A stretch of 64,000 nucleotides of DNA. It comes from Ahaetulla prasina. Taxonomy: Eukaryota; Chordata; Lepidosauria; Squamata; Colubridae. The DNA lies in the NCBI RefSeq assembly GCF_028640845.1, contig NC_080548.1, positions 10,913,814 to 10,977,813 of the forward strand, written 5' to 3'. The position numbers and the translations under genes are program-made. Below the pieces are notes generated by a model. It had not been told where the DNA came from. It was given only the letters and a program-made list of their open reading frames with translations, and ran no database searches. Below are positions 1-10,837 of this stretch, piece after piece (positions within the stretch are counted from its first letter, which is position 1; every line of letters begins with the position of its first letter).

Positions 1-196
1 CACTGGTTTTTGCCAAGAAAAGCCTTTGGCAGGTTGCCAAAGACAACAAAAGTTGTGATAAGGCCAAAGGACTGTTTATGAAGAATTTTTTTTGAACTAA
101 GCTGAGAATGAATTAATTCTCAGTTGTTTTAATAAAATAAGTTTGTTCAGGACTGAATTCTGTTTGGTAATCACTACTTGGGCCTCGGTTACAACA
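1..196 (+). mobile_element. 3' part of a solo-type LTR (family A), cut by window edge
   Basis: The stretch matches, in sense orientation, the 3' portion of the two full LTRs at 27509-28117 and 32839-33447, which are on the minus strand. Shared blocks include the AAAGCCTTTGGCAGG region, the GATAAGGCC(A/G)AAGGAC block and the terminal ACAACA. AATAAAATAAG near 130 probably includes the polyadenylation signal. The 5' part lies before base 1. No internal retroviral genes follow, so this is a solo LTR or a 3' LTR. Confidence 0.75.
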
Positions 197-728
197 ATAC
201 CATCCCAGGCAAATGGTTGTCCAATCTTTTCCTGAATACCTCCAGGGATGGGCCAACCCATAACTCTGTGAGATAAGCTGTTCCACTGCCTTAATAGTAG
301 TTCTCAGGGTAAAGAAATTCCTCCTGTTTTCCAGGTTGGATCTCCTTCGGACTAGCTTCTACCTGCTGCTTCTTGTCTTGCTCTCAGGTGCTTTGAAGAA
401 TAAATCAGTGCCTGCTTCCCTCTGACAGCCCATCTCATATTGAAAGAATGCTATCCTTGGGGGGCTGTGCCTTGAACTGTTGCTAACAATGCAGCAGTAA
501 GAAGGGATCTAACAGGTGCAGAAGAACAGTTCCATATGCTAAGGTTCAATTAAACTGGTTCATTGCTAAAAGCCTACGCACAGGAATCTTCTCAACTAAT
601 GGTCAGTACTTGTTTAGAGTTGGATAAGAGCACTCAAGTGGCTGGACTTAATTGTCTTGCAGCTACATGGGGATTGTAGCTCATTGATTCCCCTTTTCAT
701 TCCCTCCCCCAGGTTCTGCCATTCCTTC
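197..728. other. Intergenic stretch, nothing recognised
   Basis: No coding exon, RNA gene or clear repeat was recognised here. The segment has ordinary base composition and only short chance open frames. Confidence 0.5.
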
Positions 729-736
729 TCTTAAAG

Positions 737-872
737 CGGGGCTCTCCAACCTTATCAACTTTTAAAACTTGTGGACTTCAACTCCCAAAATTCCTCAGCC
801 AGCAACGCTGGCTGAGGAATTCTGGGAGTTGAAGTCCACAAGTCTTAAAGTTGACAAGGTTGGAAACCCCTG
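737..872. mobile_element. Palindromic hAT-like MITE (family P)
   Basis: A 136-bp near-perfect foldback: one arm contains GTGGACTTCAACTCCCA and the other its reverse complement, joined at CAGCCAGCAACGCTGGCTG. It is flanked by an exact 8-bp target duplication, TCTTAAAG (729-736 and 873-880). Eight-bp duplications and CAGGGG-type ends are typical of the hAT superfamily. No transposase is encoded. Confidence 0.9.
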
Positions 873-888
873 TCTTAAAGGTTCACAC

Positions 889-1132
889 CAGTGGTGAAAT
901 CCAATTTTCTTTTACTACCGGTTCTGTGGGCGTGGCTTGGTGGGCGTGGCAGGAGAAGGATACTGCAAAATCCCCATTCCCACCCCACTCCAGGGGAAAA
1001 ATACTGCAAAATCCCCATTCCCACCCCACTCTGGGACCAGCCAGAGGTGGTATTTTCCGGTTCTCCAAACCGCTCAAAATTTCTGCTACCGGTTCTGGCG
1101 AACCTGTCAAAACCTGCTGGAATTCACCCCTG
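889..1132. mobile_element. hAT-like non-autonomous element (family G)
   Basis: The element starts CAGTGGTGAAATCCAA and ends AATTCACCCCTG. Flanks GTTCACAC and GATCACAC form a 7/8 target duplication. Inside are the family hallmarks: ACCGGTTCTG, GGGCGTGGCTTGGTGGGCG, a duplicated block around ACTGCAAAATCCCCATTCCC (about 960 and 1000), and GAGTAGTT-type sequence reversed. Related copies are at 9561, 17045 and 26530. Confidence 0.85.
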
Positions 1133-2465
1133 GATCACACCTTTGACAGCCCCACGGGAGGCTGCCTTTGCCCTGGGCTCTTCAAAGCTTGTTTTGCAAA
1201 CCCTTGTGATTCAGGAAAAGGATCCACCCATTTGCCCATTTCAACAAAAAGGAGGGAAGTCTTCCCCCAAGGTAGTTTACACCCACCACTTCCCAGGGGA
1301 AGAAAGCTGTGTGGGTATGGTTAAGCAGGAGGGAGCTGGCTGCAAGCGAAAAGCAACCATTCCAATCCGTTCATTGTTTGACATGCTGGGAGACGTTTTT
1401 GCCAAAAACTACTGGATGTTTTCGTCTGGAGCTCCCTCCCTTTCCACCCAATTGGGTCCCTGGATAAACAGTGATTGAGCGCTTTGGGTTTGCCAGAAAT
1501 TCAACCGAGCTCCTCGGGGACGTAAGAAAGATGAAAGAGCGAAAGGCCAACCCGATTCCATTTCTATGGAAGCAATTAGGCTGAGCTTGATGTTCATCGC
1601 CAACTCCTTCCCTTCGAGACGAAGAGAAAAGAGAGGAAAGCCGAACAAAAGGCCTTCCAGCTAAATTATCTAAGTTTCACGCGAGGAAAGTTTCATAATA
1701 ATGGATGAAATAAATGTGTGTGCCGCCAACCGCTCTGGGCAGTTCAGAACAATCCAACAAAGAAATTTCAATAATTTCCTTTCTGTCAGACACCACTACG
1801 CGGTTATGTCTTGTAGAAGCTAAAGCTGACGTAGCTGAGAGTAGGGGTTAAACTCCGGTTAACCAGGGGACTGTTCCTTACGTGTAGAATGGGAGCATTT
1901 GACCTTTCATGATCTGCCCTTCGTTACAACCCCATGGAAATGTACATTACTTAGGAATGGGTCCTGCTGAATTCTGCCAGACGTCTGCAAATACCACTGA
2001 CATCAGGAAACGATATGTATTTCCAAAAGATTCTGTGAGGTAAGATTACTAAAATTCTTCCAATTCCTATGAACTTTCAAAGCTGGCCTCGTTAATACAG
2101 CTGACCTGAAAAACATCGTGCAGATGTTCCCTTGGTGACTCCGTAGCAGATCCAAGGAAGAAATTTGGGGGCATTAAACACACTTGCCCCAAAGTTCTTG
2201 TGCAATAATCCTGAGAGTCCCAGTTCTGAAATAACCTACTTATTCTTACATGAAGCCCCAGCCCTCTGGGGGGGCTCCAAATGCTGGGAAAGGTGGGAGG
2301 AAAGAGAAGAGGATGATGAGCAGCAAGATGAATGGACTCAGTTGAAAGACCAGGTGAGGGACAGATTGTTACAGAGGAAACCTGCCTATGAGACAACAGT
2401 CGAAAACAACTTGATGGCACCTGCAGATAGTCCTCAAGCTTTCAACCTGGATTCCAAATTCTGAT
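1133..2465. other. Intergenic stretch, nothing recognised
   Basis: No gene or confidently classed repeat. Several short open frames on both strands overlap each other and show no protein family resemblance. Confidence 0.5.
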
Positions 2466-2470
2466 GGTCT

Positions 2471-2495
2471 CACACACACACACACACACACACAC
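2471..2495 (+). repeat. (CA)n microsatellite
   Basis: An uninterrupted CA dinucleotide tract of about 12 units. Confidence 0.95.
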
Positions 2496-2574
2496 CCCAG
2501 GAGTCATGGGATTGACTGGCTGCATTTACAGCCATTTGCACTGTCCTGCAGTCACATGACCCAGTTTTTTGACA

Positions 2575-2957
2575 GTTTTCCTGAAAACCGGCACTTACAC
2601 ACAGGTTTTGGCAAAACGGCGCCCTTAGTGAAACACTGGTTTGTTTTAACAACAAGATTGTAAAATCAAGTTTATGATCGTCACAACTTATGACCATGAT
2701 GAGCCGTGGTGGCGCAGTGGTTAGAATGCAGTACTGCAGGCTACTTCTGCCGACTGCCGGCTGACTGCAATTTGGCAGTTCGAATCTCACCAGGCTCAGG
2801 GTTGACTCAGCCTTCCATTCTTCTGAGGTCAGTTGTTCTGTCCGCCCAATAGGCGGACTCTGTAAAACCGCTGAGAGAGGGCTGTAAAGCTTGGTGAAGC
2901 AGTATATAACTGCTATTGCTATGATGGACAGGTTGCAAGTCAAAGACTAGCTGTAAT
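2575..2957 (-). mobile_element. hAT-like family C element split by a SINE
   Basis: Bases 2575-2700 and 2926-2957 resemble the two parts of the family whose full copy is at 24135-24500 (tract CACAACTTATGACC, end GTTGCAAGTCAAAGACTAG). The SINE at 2701-2925 interrupts it. The copy is diverged and its outer edge is approximate. Confidence 0.55.
2701..2925 (+). mobile_element. tRNA-derived SINE (type A)
   Basis: The head has pol III promoter boxes: an A-box-like GTGGCGCAGTGGTTAGAAT and a B-box-like GCAGTTCGAATCTC. The body GGTTGACTCAGCCTTCCAT is shared with the SINEs at 12364, 48978 and 56096. The 3' part ends in GCTGTAAAGC and ATATAACTGCTATTGCTATG. It was inserted into a family C hAT element. 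Confidence 0.85.
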
Positions 2958-3130
2958 CAATCAATTGATCCTTAGAATAGGATTCTTTCTCACTTTCAGG
3001 GAAGCTCCAGATAATTAACCCTGAAGCTTCTTCAGATACCCATTTCTTCCTTGGCAGCCTCTGAACCTCCTCCAGGGAATGGACCCTGTCCCTGCGCACT
3101 TTTGAAACCTGGCCCTCAAATACTATACAG

Positions 3131-3402
3131 CAGAGTTCCCCAATGTTTCTGGCTTTGCGGACCAGCAGGGGGGAGGGGGAAGGGGATGGTTTGTGCAAGT
3201 GGCTGGCAAGTGCGCGCACAGCCCCATTTGCCCAAGTGGCGTGCATGCGCACCTGCAACTCACACAAATGGAGCTCATGCACCCGCCCAAGTGAGGATGC
3301 GCATGTGTATGCACACGCACGCTCGCCGTTTGTTTTCATGGCCCAGTTGCAAACCCCTCATGGCCCACTAGTGGGGCATGGCTCACAGGTTGGAGACCCT
3401 TG
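3131..3402. mobile_element. hAT-like element 1 of an adjacent pair
   Basis: Ends are CAGAGTTCCCCAATG and CAGGTTGGAGACCCTTG, flanked on both sides by the exact 8-bp duplication CTATACAG (3123-3130, 3403-3410). The body is rich in CpG and GCGCATGTG-type tracts. Open frames through it on both strands are not similar to any protein I know. Confidence 0.85.
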
Positions 3403-3410
3403 CTATACAG

Positions 3411-3557
3411 CAGGGGTCCTCAAACTTTTTAAACAGGGGGCCAATTCACAGTAACTCAGACTGTTGGCGGGCCACACTGGCTGGGTGGGCGTGGCTAGGT
3501 GGTCATGTAACTGGGTGTGGCTGCCTTGCGGGGGGGGGTGAGGGACTTCTCTCTCCA

Positions 3558-3610
<53 letters not shown>

Positions 3611-3813
3611 AGGCTGGAGAAGCCAAAAGTGGGCCCACCCAAAAATGGGGCCATTTTTGGCCTCCGTGCATCCCGTTTTTTGCCTTCTTGACCTCCAGAA
3701 GGCGGGTGGAGGCTGGGCGATGCAGGCAGGGCAGCCCCATGGTCCCACGTGGGCCAGATTAATGGCTTTGGCGGGCCATAGCCGGCCCGTGGGCTGTAGT
3801 TTGAGGACCCCTG
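3411..3813. mobile_element. hAT-like element 2 of an adjacent pair
   Basis: It starts CAGGGGTCCTCAAACTTT and ends TAGTTTGAGGACCCCTG, which are inverted repeats of each other. The subterminal GGGCCA and GGCCCG blocks are typical of Charlie-like hAT ends. Its left flank is the CTATACAG copy of element 1; the right flank CACAGCTT does not clearly match. A CT tract of 48 bp (3561-3608) lies within it. Confidence 0.8.
3561..3608 (+). repeat. (CT)n microsatellite
   Basis: A pure CT tract of 24 units inside the hAT-like element; it creates artefactual open frames reading serine-leucine or arginine-glutamate. Confidence 0.95.
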
Positions 3814-4678
3814 CACAGCTTTCAAGCTGCTGGAAGTTGCAGGTTACTGTTTTCAATTTCTTTTCAAGTCTTTTGGGAAATAAAGGTCGTTCTCGAGATT
3901 CAGTACTTGCTTTGCACGATGCCAACTTCCTATTCCTTTCTTAACTTTGACTTTTAAATAGTCCAAACAAGAAAACTGGGTGGGATAAAGAGCAGGGTGG
4001 ATATCCAGGGTGGTGACTTCAGGCACAGTGGCCTTTGCTGTTGTGTCTCATTCTAGATTGTGGCTTTCAAACAGCAATGCTGCCAGCCAGAGCCTGTGCT
4101 CGGTTTGACATTTTATCTTGAAATACTTTTGCTGCAGCCGGGCAGCCCTTCTAACAGGAAGGAAGTGTCTGTCGGCCCTGCAGCAATTAAGAAAGGGAAG
4201 GGGCTGAAGCAACATTTCCTCCTTCAGGGGCCAGCTTGATAAGGATAACATTTTAAGCACAGAGCCAGTGAGACATTTCCTTGTAAACTAAACATGTCTG
4301 GACTGACAGCTTGCTTGTTCTTCTGTTTAAAGCCAAGAATCTCTGGTCTCTTTTCCAAGCTGGAGTTTGTTTTGCTCTAGCCAATACAGCCAAGTGAATG
4401 CAGAATATCTCCAGCGATGAAGCCTGCAAAGGAATAAGCGCAGCTCATTGGAGACAGAAGCATTTTGTTGAAATTCTCCAGGTATCTCCTAATCTCAAGG
4501 CTGGGAAATGAACAACCAGAAAGTCCACTGATTTGAAACACAGAAGGCTGAAGATTTCAATCCTAGAGATGACATAGACAAATAGACACACAATCACATG
4601 CAGAGTTTGATTCCTCTGTTTATTTTTGGTTTACAATAAAAGGATGATGCCCAGATGTGGAGTGTCTGCCATATAGTT
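3814..4678. other. Intergenic stretch, nothing recognised
   Basis: No exon, RNA gene or classed repeat seen. Ordinary AT-leaning sequence. Confidence 0.5.
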
Positions 4679-5990
4679 TAGAATAGAATAGAATAGAATT
4701 TTATATTGGCCAAGTGTGATTGGACACACAAGGAATCTGTCTTGGTGCATATGCTCTCAGTGTACATAAAAGAAAAGATACCTTCATCAAGAATCATAAG
4801 GTACAACACTTAATGATAGTCATTAGGATACATTAGGATAGTCATTAGGATACATTAGGATAGTCAAAGGATACAAATAAGCAATCAGGAAACAATATCA
4901 ATATCAGTATAAATCGTAAGGACACAAGCAACATAAGTGGAAGGAGATGGGTTATGGGAACAATGAAAAGATTAATAGTAGGGCAGACTTAGTGAATAAT
5001 TTGACAGTGTTGAGGGAATTATTAGTTTAGCAGAGTGATGGCATTTGGGAAAAAACTGTTCTTGTGTCTAATTGTTCTTGTGTGCAGTGCTCTATAGCAT
5101 TGTTTTGAGGGTAGGAGTTGAAACAGTTTATGTCCAGGATGCGAGGGGTCTGTAAATATTTTCACAGCCCTCTTTCCGACTCGTGCAGTATACAGGTCCT
5201 CAATGGAAGGCAGGTGGGTAGCCATTGTTTTTTCTGCAGTTCTAATTATCCTCTGAAGTCTGTGTCTGTGCTGTGTCTGCGTCCCCCAAGCCGGGGCCCC
5301 TGCCAGAAAGTGACTTTGAAAGTGAGGGGGAAAGGCCATCAGGACTTACCTTGGGAGCACCGGCTTCCCTGGCTCAATTCCAGGAGCCAGAGGCAGGGCA
5401 GGTGGAGGAGATAACGAGGCCTCCGTCCCCTGACTCTTCCCCCCCAGGCCACGCCTCCAGACCCAGCTGATGGCAATCAGGCCTGGCTGGACCCTAGTTT
5501 TCGTAGGCAGGGGAGGCGGGAACAACAGAAGCAGGGGTGAGGCAGGCCTAGGAAGTGCTGAGTCATGGAGCCACACCCCACAGGATATAAAAGCAGCAAG
5601 GGCTGCTATGCCTCTTCGTAGCAGGCAAATCAACTGCTTGACTAGAGCTGAAGTACTGTTTGTTGACTCATCGGCATCAAGGGAGATAACAGAGATACTT
5701 GGCAGACGCTCGCTAGTTTGCTGCCAGAGCTTATAGTGCCGGCTAATTAAGCCATCGCTCGGACGGGGGCGAGGGGGACAGAACAGTCTGTCTTCTTGGG
5801 TTGCAGAACCAAACCAGACAGTTATAGAGGTGCAGATGACAGACTCAATTTCTGTGTAGAACTGGATCAGCAGCTCCTTGGGCAGTTTGAGCTTTCTGAG
5901 TTTCTGAATTTCTGGAGAGGAGGAGAAATAAGAGGAGAATTTGTGGCTTTAAGGTGGACAACAAGCATTTCTACTCCCAGCTCCCAATAG
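4679..5990 (-). mobile_element. CR1 (Snake1-type) LINE 3' region, split by an LTR
   Basis: Antisense copy: the (AGAAT)n tail is at the left (4679-4699), then TTGGCCAAGTGTGATTGGAC, which is the 3' end of this CR1 group. The body continues to 5268, is broken by the LTR at 5269-5785, and resumes at TCTTGGGTTGCAGAACC up to about 5990. A short internal duplication of CATTAGGATAGT lies at 4823-4863. The coding part of the LINE is not preserved. Confidence 0.85.
5269..5785 (+). mobile_element. Solo LTR (family C) inserted in CR1
   Basis: A 517-bp unit running TGCTGTGTC ... CAGAACA with an exact 5-bp duplication GTCTG (5264-5268, 5786-5790). A TATA-like GATATAAAAGCAGC (about 5583) fits the LTR promoter, and TG/CA ends with 5-bp duplication fit an LTR retroelement (ERV or Gypsy). 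No internal domain is present. Its 5' half holds an open frame with an ESDFESEGE-like acidic stretch and P/S-rich sequence. Confidence 0.85.
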
Positions 5991-6390
5991 GTGTATTTTA
6001 TTGGAGAAGGGAAATCTGGGATTTGAAGTCCATCCATCGTAAAGTTGTCAAGTTTGAAAAGTTTAGTTTAGTTTGGTTGCACTTATGCTTTCAAATGCTT
6101 TGCCTGGTCTAAGTTAGTACCATGCGAGACTCCACTCATTGTAGTTTGAGTTACATGTGAACCTATATGTCAGCGTTCCAGAAAACCCCCAACTCCAGGT
6201 AACAACTAATACCAAGTAACAACTAACAACGGCCTAATATGGCTTCCAAAGCTGCCACTGTGACCATACTATGGTCTGCAGACTTTTTGCCTGTTAAATG
6301 AACAAAGCTGTTGTGAATTGAAAACTGCAACTGTTATAAATGGTTAGGAATTTGAGCAGGCAAATTTCTGTGGGCTCATTGGTGCACTCT

Positions 6391-6840
6391 GGCCTTGGCT
6401 GTTTTCTTGCAAACATTTCATTATCTAATTAAGTAGTATCATGAGTGCATGATGTTGGGTAAAAACATCTACAGCCAAGCTCAGAAACCAAGGACCCCAC
6501 ATTCAGAGGTGGGATCCTCCCAGTTTAACAACCAGTTCGGGGATCGCACACTTCACACACATGTGCGCGTGTGTGCACAGTTTGAAGAAATCTTCACTTC
6601 CGTGTTTCTTCGGAGAAGAAGCACAGCTGAGGCACGGCAATCTGCTCTGCCACGCAAATCAGCTGAGAAGATAAAGGTAGGAAAATAGCGTGGGCGGGCG
6701 GGTGGGACCATCTGATTGTCGGGGCGAACCAATTAACTCCCAGCTGATTGTCGGATCTACCGGTTCACCCGAACTGGTCTGAACCAGTAGAATCCCCCCC
6801 TGCCCACATTTCAACCCTGAGCTACAAATATTCTCTTCTA
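6391..6840 (+). repeat. Interspersed repeat R, split by a hAT element
   Basis: The parts 6391-6503 and 6803-6840 align with 59641-59830 (shared CTTGGCTGTT, CAAGCTCAGAAA, AAGGACCCCA, TCAACCCTGAGCT, ATTCTCTTCT). The class of this repeat is not recognised; it is widespread in squamates as far as I recall. Confidence 0.6.
6504..6802. mobile_element. hAT-like non-autonomous element (family G2)
   Basis: A 299-bp element with ends CAGAGGTGGGATC and GAATCCCCCCCTG, and an exact 8-bp duplication CCCACATT (6496-6503, 6803-6810). It contains ACCGGTTCACCCGAACTGG near its 3' end. The undisturbed site can be seen in the second copy of repeat R at 59641-59830. Confidence 0.9.
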
Positions 6841-7235
6841 AAACAAATTTCTTTCCTCATTTCCCTTCTTGCTGTCCTCACCTCTACTACTTCTTTACCA
6901 GTTGTTCCATAACCTACCAAAACACATTTCCCAGTATGAATTGAAGGATGAATTAGATTTATATATATATGTATATATACAAACACAAACACACATTTAA
7001 CTGGAAATGGAATAAGTTAGTGCTTAACAGCACACAATCTTCGGGGACATTTTTGCCTTCTCAGTCAAGGAAAGTTGCTGCAGTCCAAGACACATATAGG
7101 ACAGCAGGTTGGATCACACAGGGAATTGTCCACAATTCAAACATTCAAGCACAGATGGACAACAGATTTGAGACCTTATGTATTGTTAGCATAAGCATCA
7201 AACCTTTATTAATGAATGATTCATAGTACCCCAAT

Positions 7236-7607
7236 AGAGGGGGGCCAAATGGCTCAGTGGTTAAGAAGCTGAGCTTGTCAGCTAAGCTGACAGCCCAGGT
7301 TCGAAATCTGAGTGCCACAGGATGGGGAGAGCTCCCGATACGTGCCCCAGCTCCTGCACACCTAGCAGTTCAAAAGCATGCAAATGAGAGTAATAAACAG
7401 GTACCACTTCGGTGGGACAACAACAGCGTTTCATCTTTCACTGCATGTTCTACATTGTGGAGTGATGTCATGCTGGCCACATGATCACGGAAACGTCATC
7501 TGACAACAACACTGGCTCTTTTGGCTAAGAAACAGAGATGAGCACCACCCCATAAAATTGGACACAACTGGACAGGGGAAACCTTTATCTTTATCTTTAG
7601 CCAAGTA
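7236..7607 (+). mobile_element. tRNA-derived SINE (type B)
   Basis: The head GGCTCAGTGGTTAAGAAGCTGAGC looks like an A box and the following CCCAGGTTCGAAATC like a B box. The body runs through TAGCAGTTCAAAAGCATGC, GCCACATGATCACGGAAAC and GAGCACC, and ends in short repeats of CTTTAT. The inverted sister copy is at 31960-32306. This agrees with tRNA-type squamate (Sauria-like) SINEs. Confidence 0.85.
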
Positions 7608-8600
7608 GAAAGACGGAATATAAGTGGTGATTCAATTCATCAAATTGAGCTCTGTAACATTTTGCTGAATCTACATACCATAATTATTAAATAAATTTAT
7701 TTCATATATTTATGAAAAATTCCTCATTGCAGGAAGAATCGAAGATATACATTGGGGGCATTCTTCAAGTGACCAATGTTGAGAGACACTGCTCTAAAAA
7801 ACATAATAAAGCCATCATCAGATCCCTCAGGTGATAAGGTCAACAGCTAACAGAAACATCTGTCCAACCACACCTTTGGCATGTGTAGACATGTTCCTCT
7901 GCCAGGCATGACCAACTCATTGCACCTGCCACTTCCTTCCTGCTATGGGTGAGACCAGGACATTCGTTTCTCTTCCCACGGATCTTTGAACCTCTAGATG
8001 TTGCCAACGCATCAGAGCAGAGTCAACTGACCCTCCATTTAGAGCAGCGTCCTGTTTCCAACAATTCCTGGACAGATCAATCTACTGTGAAGTCAACACT
8101 GCCTTCCCTGTTGAATAGGAGCGGGTCAGGGTCAAGCACCAAAAAGGTGCTTCTAACCACACAGGTTCCTGTACATCCAGTCTAATAAACCAGTGGTCTC
8201 CATGTTCTGGGCTGCAACTCCTACCACACCCAACCAGATGGGCATCAGGATTGTGAGAGCTGTATTCCAAAGCTTCAGAGGGGCCCAAGTACCCCTATCT
8301 ATAGCACAACTAGGTTATTGAACAAGCAAAGAAAAAGTGACATCAAACATAATATCAGAAACTGGGAGTAAGCCCACCAGAGATTACTTGAGAAATCTGA
8401 ACCATAACTGTTGAAATGACAGCAAACTCCACCTTTCCCCCTTCCTCTCTGCTTTCCACCCATCCATCCTTTTCTGGGTTATCGTATCGCTGTGTTCTTG
8501 TTGCATTCCTGTTTCATTGTTTATTTCATTGTCCTATTATTTTACTTCTGCTCTGTTTACACTCCTTTCATTTTCTTCCTTTTTATTATTGCAAGCCCCC
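7608..8600. other. Mostly unclassed sequence
   Basis: No gene seen. Bases 8190-8290 (GTGGTCTCCATG ... GCTTCAGAGGGGC) resemble a worn hAT-like or MITE copy, but I could not find matching ends. Bases 8400-8600 are pyrimidine-rich and probably form the 3'UTR of the LINE tail that follows. Confidence 0.4.
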
Positions 8601-8662
8601 TAGAGTAGCCGCATAGCGAGATACAGTACTGTAGGTGGGAAATAAATAAATGAATAATATTT
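8601..8662 (+). mobile_element. L2/CR1-like LINE 3' tail
   Basis: The sequence AGCCCCCTAGAGTAGCC ... GGTGGGAAATAAATAAATG is the worn form of the common LINE tail in which the 'AGCC..CCAGAGT' stem is followed by (AAAT)n repeats. Confidence 0.55.
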
Positions 8663-9154
8663 CTACAGGCGTTTGCATGAATTCTTCCTGAGCAAACGCC
8701 TCTTAAGCTGGTCTTTCTTTCGAGCCAAAGGAACAGGCTGAGTGGCCCAATTAATTCTGAATTTTGGTATCCCTCTCCCCTTTAAAACCAGCAAGATTGA
8801 TGTCTTGCAATAGGCGTTAAAACAGGGTGGTGGTGTTTTGTCAAATTCTAAAGTTTAAGATGTGTGGCATTCTGAAATTCCAAAATTCTGAGAGCTGAAA
8901 CTCACATATTTTAACGTTGCAAAGTGTAAAAAAAACCTATATTAAAATCATTGTGACAAGATTGTGTCACAAAAAGTAGATTTGGGCTCCTTTTGTAATT
9001 CATTGTGATTTTACATTAGGTGACAAATGCTGTACCTTTATTTTTTTATTGCTTTGTTAACGGCCTTGAGTCAACTGAAATGGGACGGGCCATAAATAAA
9101 AGTCAATTGTGCAACTGTCTGCCTCCTTTTTGCCATCCTCCATCCTCTTCCTCC

Positions 9155-9240
9155 TCCTCCTTCGTCCTTCCTTCCTTCCTCCTCCTCCACCGCCTCCTCT
9201 TCCTCCTCCTGCTTCCCTCTTTCTCCTCCTCCTCAACCTC
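9155..9240 (+). repeat. Polypyrimidine (TCC/TTCC) tract
   Basis: A CT-rich low-complexity run with triplet CCT and TCC units; open frames through it encode serine or lysine/glutamate runs and are not genes. Confidence 0.85.
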
Positions 9241-9453
9241 CTTCAAAGCACTGAATCCTGGTGACTGCTTTGACCAGTCTCTGCAGTTTTCTTGGCAAGG
9301 TTTAGCAGAAATGGTTTGCCATTGCCTCCTTCCTAGGGCTGAGAGAAAGGACTGGCCCAAGGTCACCCAGCTGTCTTTGTACTAAGGCTCCCTAGAACTC
9401 ACAATCCCCCAGTGTCTAGCCTGATATCTTAACCACCACCCCAAACTGCTTTT
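9241..9453 (-). mobile_element. tRNA-derived SINE with BovB-like tail
   Basis: Read on the minus strand, the head CAGTTTGGGGTGGTGGTTAAG looks like an A box and GATTGTGAGTTCTAG like a B box. The middle contains AGCTGGGTGACCTTGGGCC and the 3' part CTTGCCAAGAAAACTGCAG, a form common to squamate SINEs that share a LINE tail. Boundaries are approximate. Confidence 0.7.
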
Positions 9454-9560
9454 CTATCTTCCACCTATTTGGTACTTGTTTCTTTCCTTTGTCCAAAGTT
9501 CTTGCAAGAATACCATTCACTGATACATTCACAAAAACCCCAGTGCCATAAGGTACATTC

Positions 9561-10076
9561 CAGTGGTGGTATTCAGCAGGTTCTGACCAGTTCTGGCAGG
9601 GGTGAAATCTTACTTACCTTCCTTACCAGTTCAGAAGGGTGCGCACGGACCCTCTGCACATGTGCAAACCCTTCTGTGCATGCGCAGAGGGTAAAAAACA
9701 GGTTACTTCTTGCTTAAAACCAGGAAGTAATGATGACCGGGCGGGTAGGCGGTGCCTCGCGCTACCATCGCTACTGGTTCTCCGAACCACCCGCTGCCAT
9801 CACTACCGGTTCAGCCAAACCAGTCCGAACCGGTAGCATTTCACTCCTGAGTTCTGGAGAACTGGTAGTGGAAATTTTGAGTAGTTCGGAGAACCGCTAA
9901 ATACCACATCTGACTGGCCCCGCCCCCACCTATTCTCTGTCTCCCGAGTCCCAGCTGATTGGGAGGAAATGGGGATTTTGCAGTATCCTTCCCCTGCCAC
10001 ACCCACCAAGCCATGCCATGCCCACCAAGCCATGCCCACAGAACCGGTAGCAAAAAAAATTTGAATCCCACCACTG
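9561..10076. mobile_element. hAT-like element (family G), host of a nested element
   Basis: Outer element: ends CAGTGGTGGTATTCAG and TGAATCCCACCACTG, exact 8-bp duplication GTACATTC (9553-9560, 10077-10084). A second element (9597-9849) sits inside it. After removing the insert the outer element is about 255 bp and closely matches 889-1132 and 26530-26760 in reverse orientation. Confidence 0.9.
9597..9849. mobile_element. hAT-like element (family H) nested inside family G
   Basis: A 253-bp insert with ends CAGGGGTGAAATC and GCATTTCACTCCTG and an exact 8-bp duplication AGTTCTGG (9589-9596, 9850-9857). The body carries TGCACATGTGCA and GGTAAAAAACAGGTTACTT blocks shared with the copy at 15101-15377. 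Confidence 0.9.
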
Positions 10077-10084
10077 GTACATTC

Positions 10085-10837
10085 GTTTTGTGCTAAGAGC
10101 AATCTGTTCAGATGCTGCGGAACTAGTGTCAGCTGGTATGCCTTTCTGATATATTCTCTGGGGAAACTGTATTTACTATGTATGGGGAAAATTAAGGTTA
10201 TTAGGCTAACTAGGCAAGATTTTTTTTAAAAAAAAATATCTCAACGGGCCTAGAGCTATCAGCTTGCTGTCTCTTTTGGCCCTTTCCTCTCTTGCCAGGA
10301 ATAAAAAGCCCCAGAAAATCAGGGAAGAAAAGCAACATTTTTAAAGCTGCATCACAATAGAAACCTGTTGGCTTTGCATTTTTAGCAAAAAGGAAAAATA
10401 AGCAGTTTGTTTCCCTATAATATCATTATATAGTTTCATTTTTTTAAAAAAAAAACAAGGGTAAATTTAAACAGGTAACCGAAAGAAAATTTAAATACGT
10501 ATTTTGAGATTGAAGACTGAAAAACAATGCTTCTTTTCCTTGCGCCGTAATTTTTATGCACGAATTTGTATTTTGGCACACTTGCTAGCCATTTGGCTTA
10601 ACTGTGCCGCATTTTGCAGGCACTAACCTCTTTGTCTGTATTATTTTCATGACGATGCACATTTTTGTGCAGACTTTTCCCCTAAAATGGATGATTACTT
10701 TGACTGACAAAGTGCATGGCAAGATCCAAAGGAGCACAGATGTTAAAAGGACAATCTGTTCCAGTGTGTGCTTTGGTTCAAAAATGTGGAAGAGGTTAGC
10801 TTGGAACCTGAATGAGAAATAGATAAATTTTCCTCTT
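10085..10837. other. Intergenic stretch, nothing recognised
   Basis: AT-rich sequence with short homopolymer runs. No exon or classed repeat was recognised. Confidence 0.5.
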
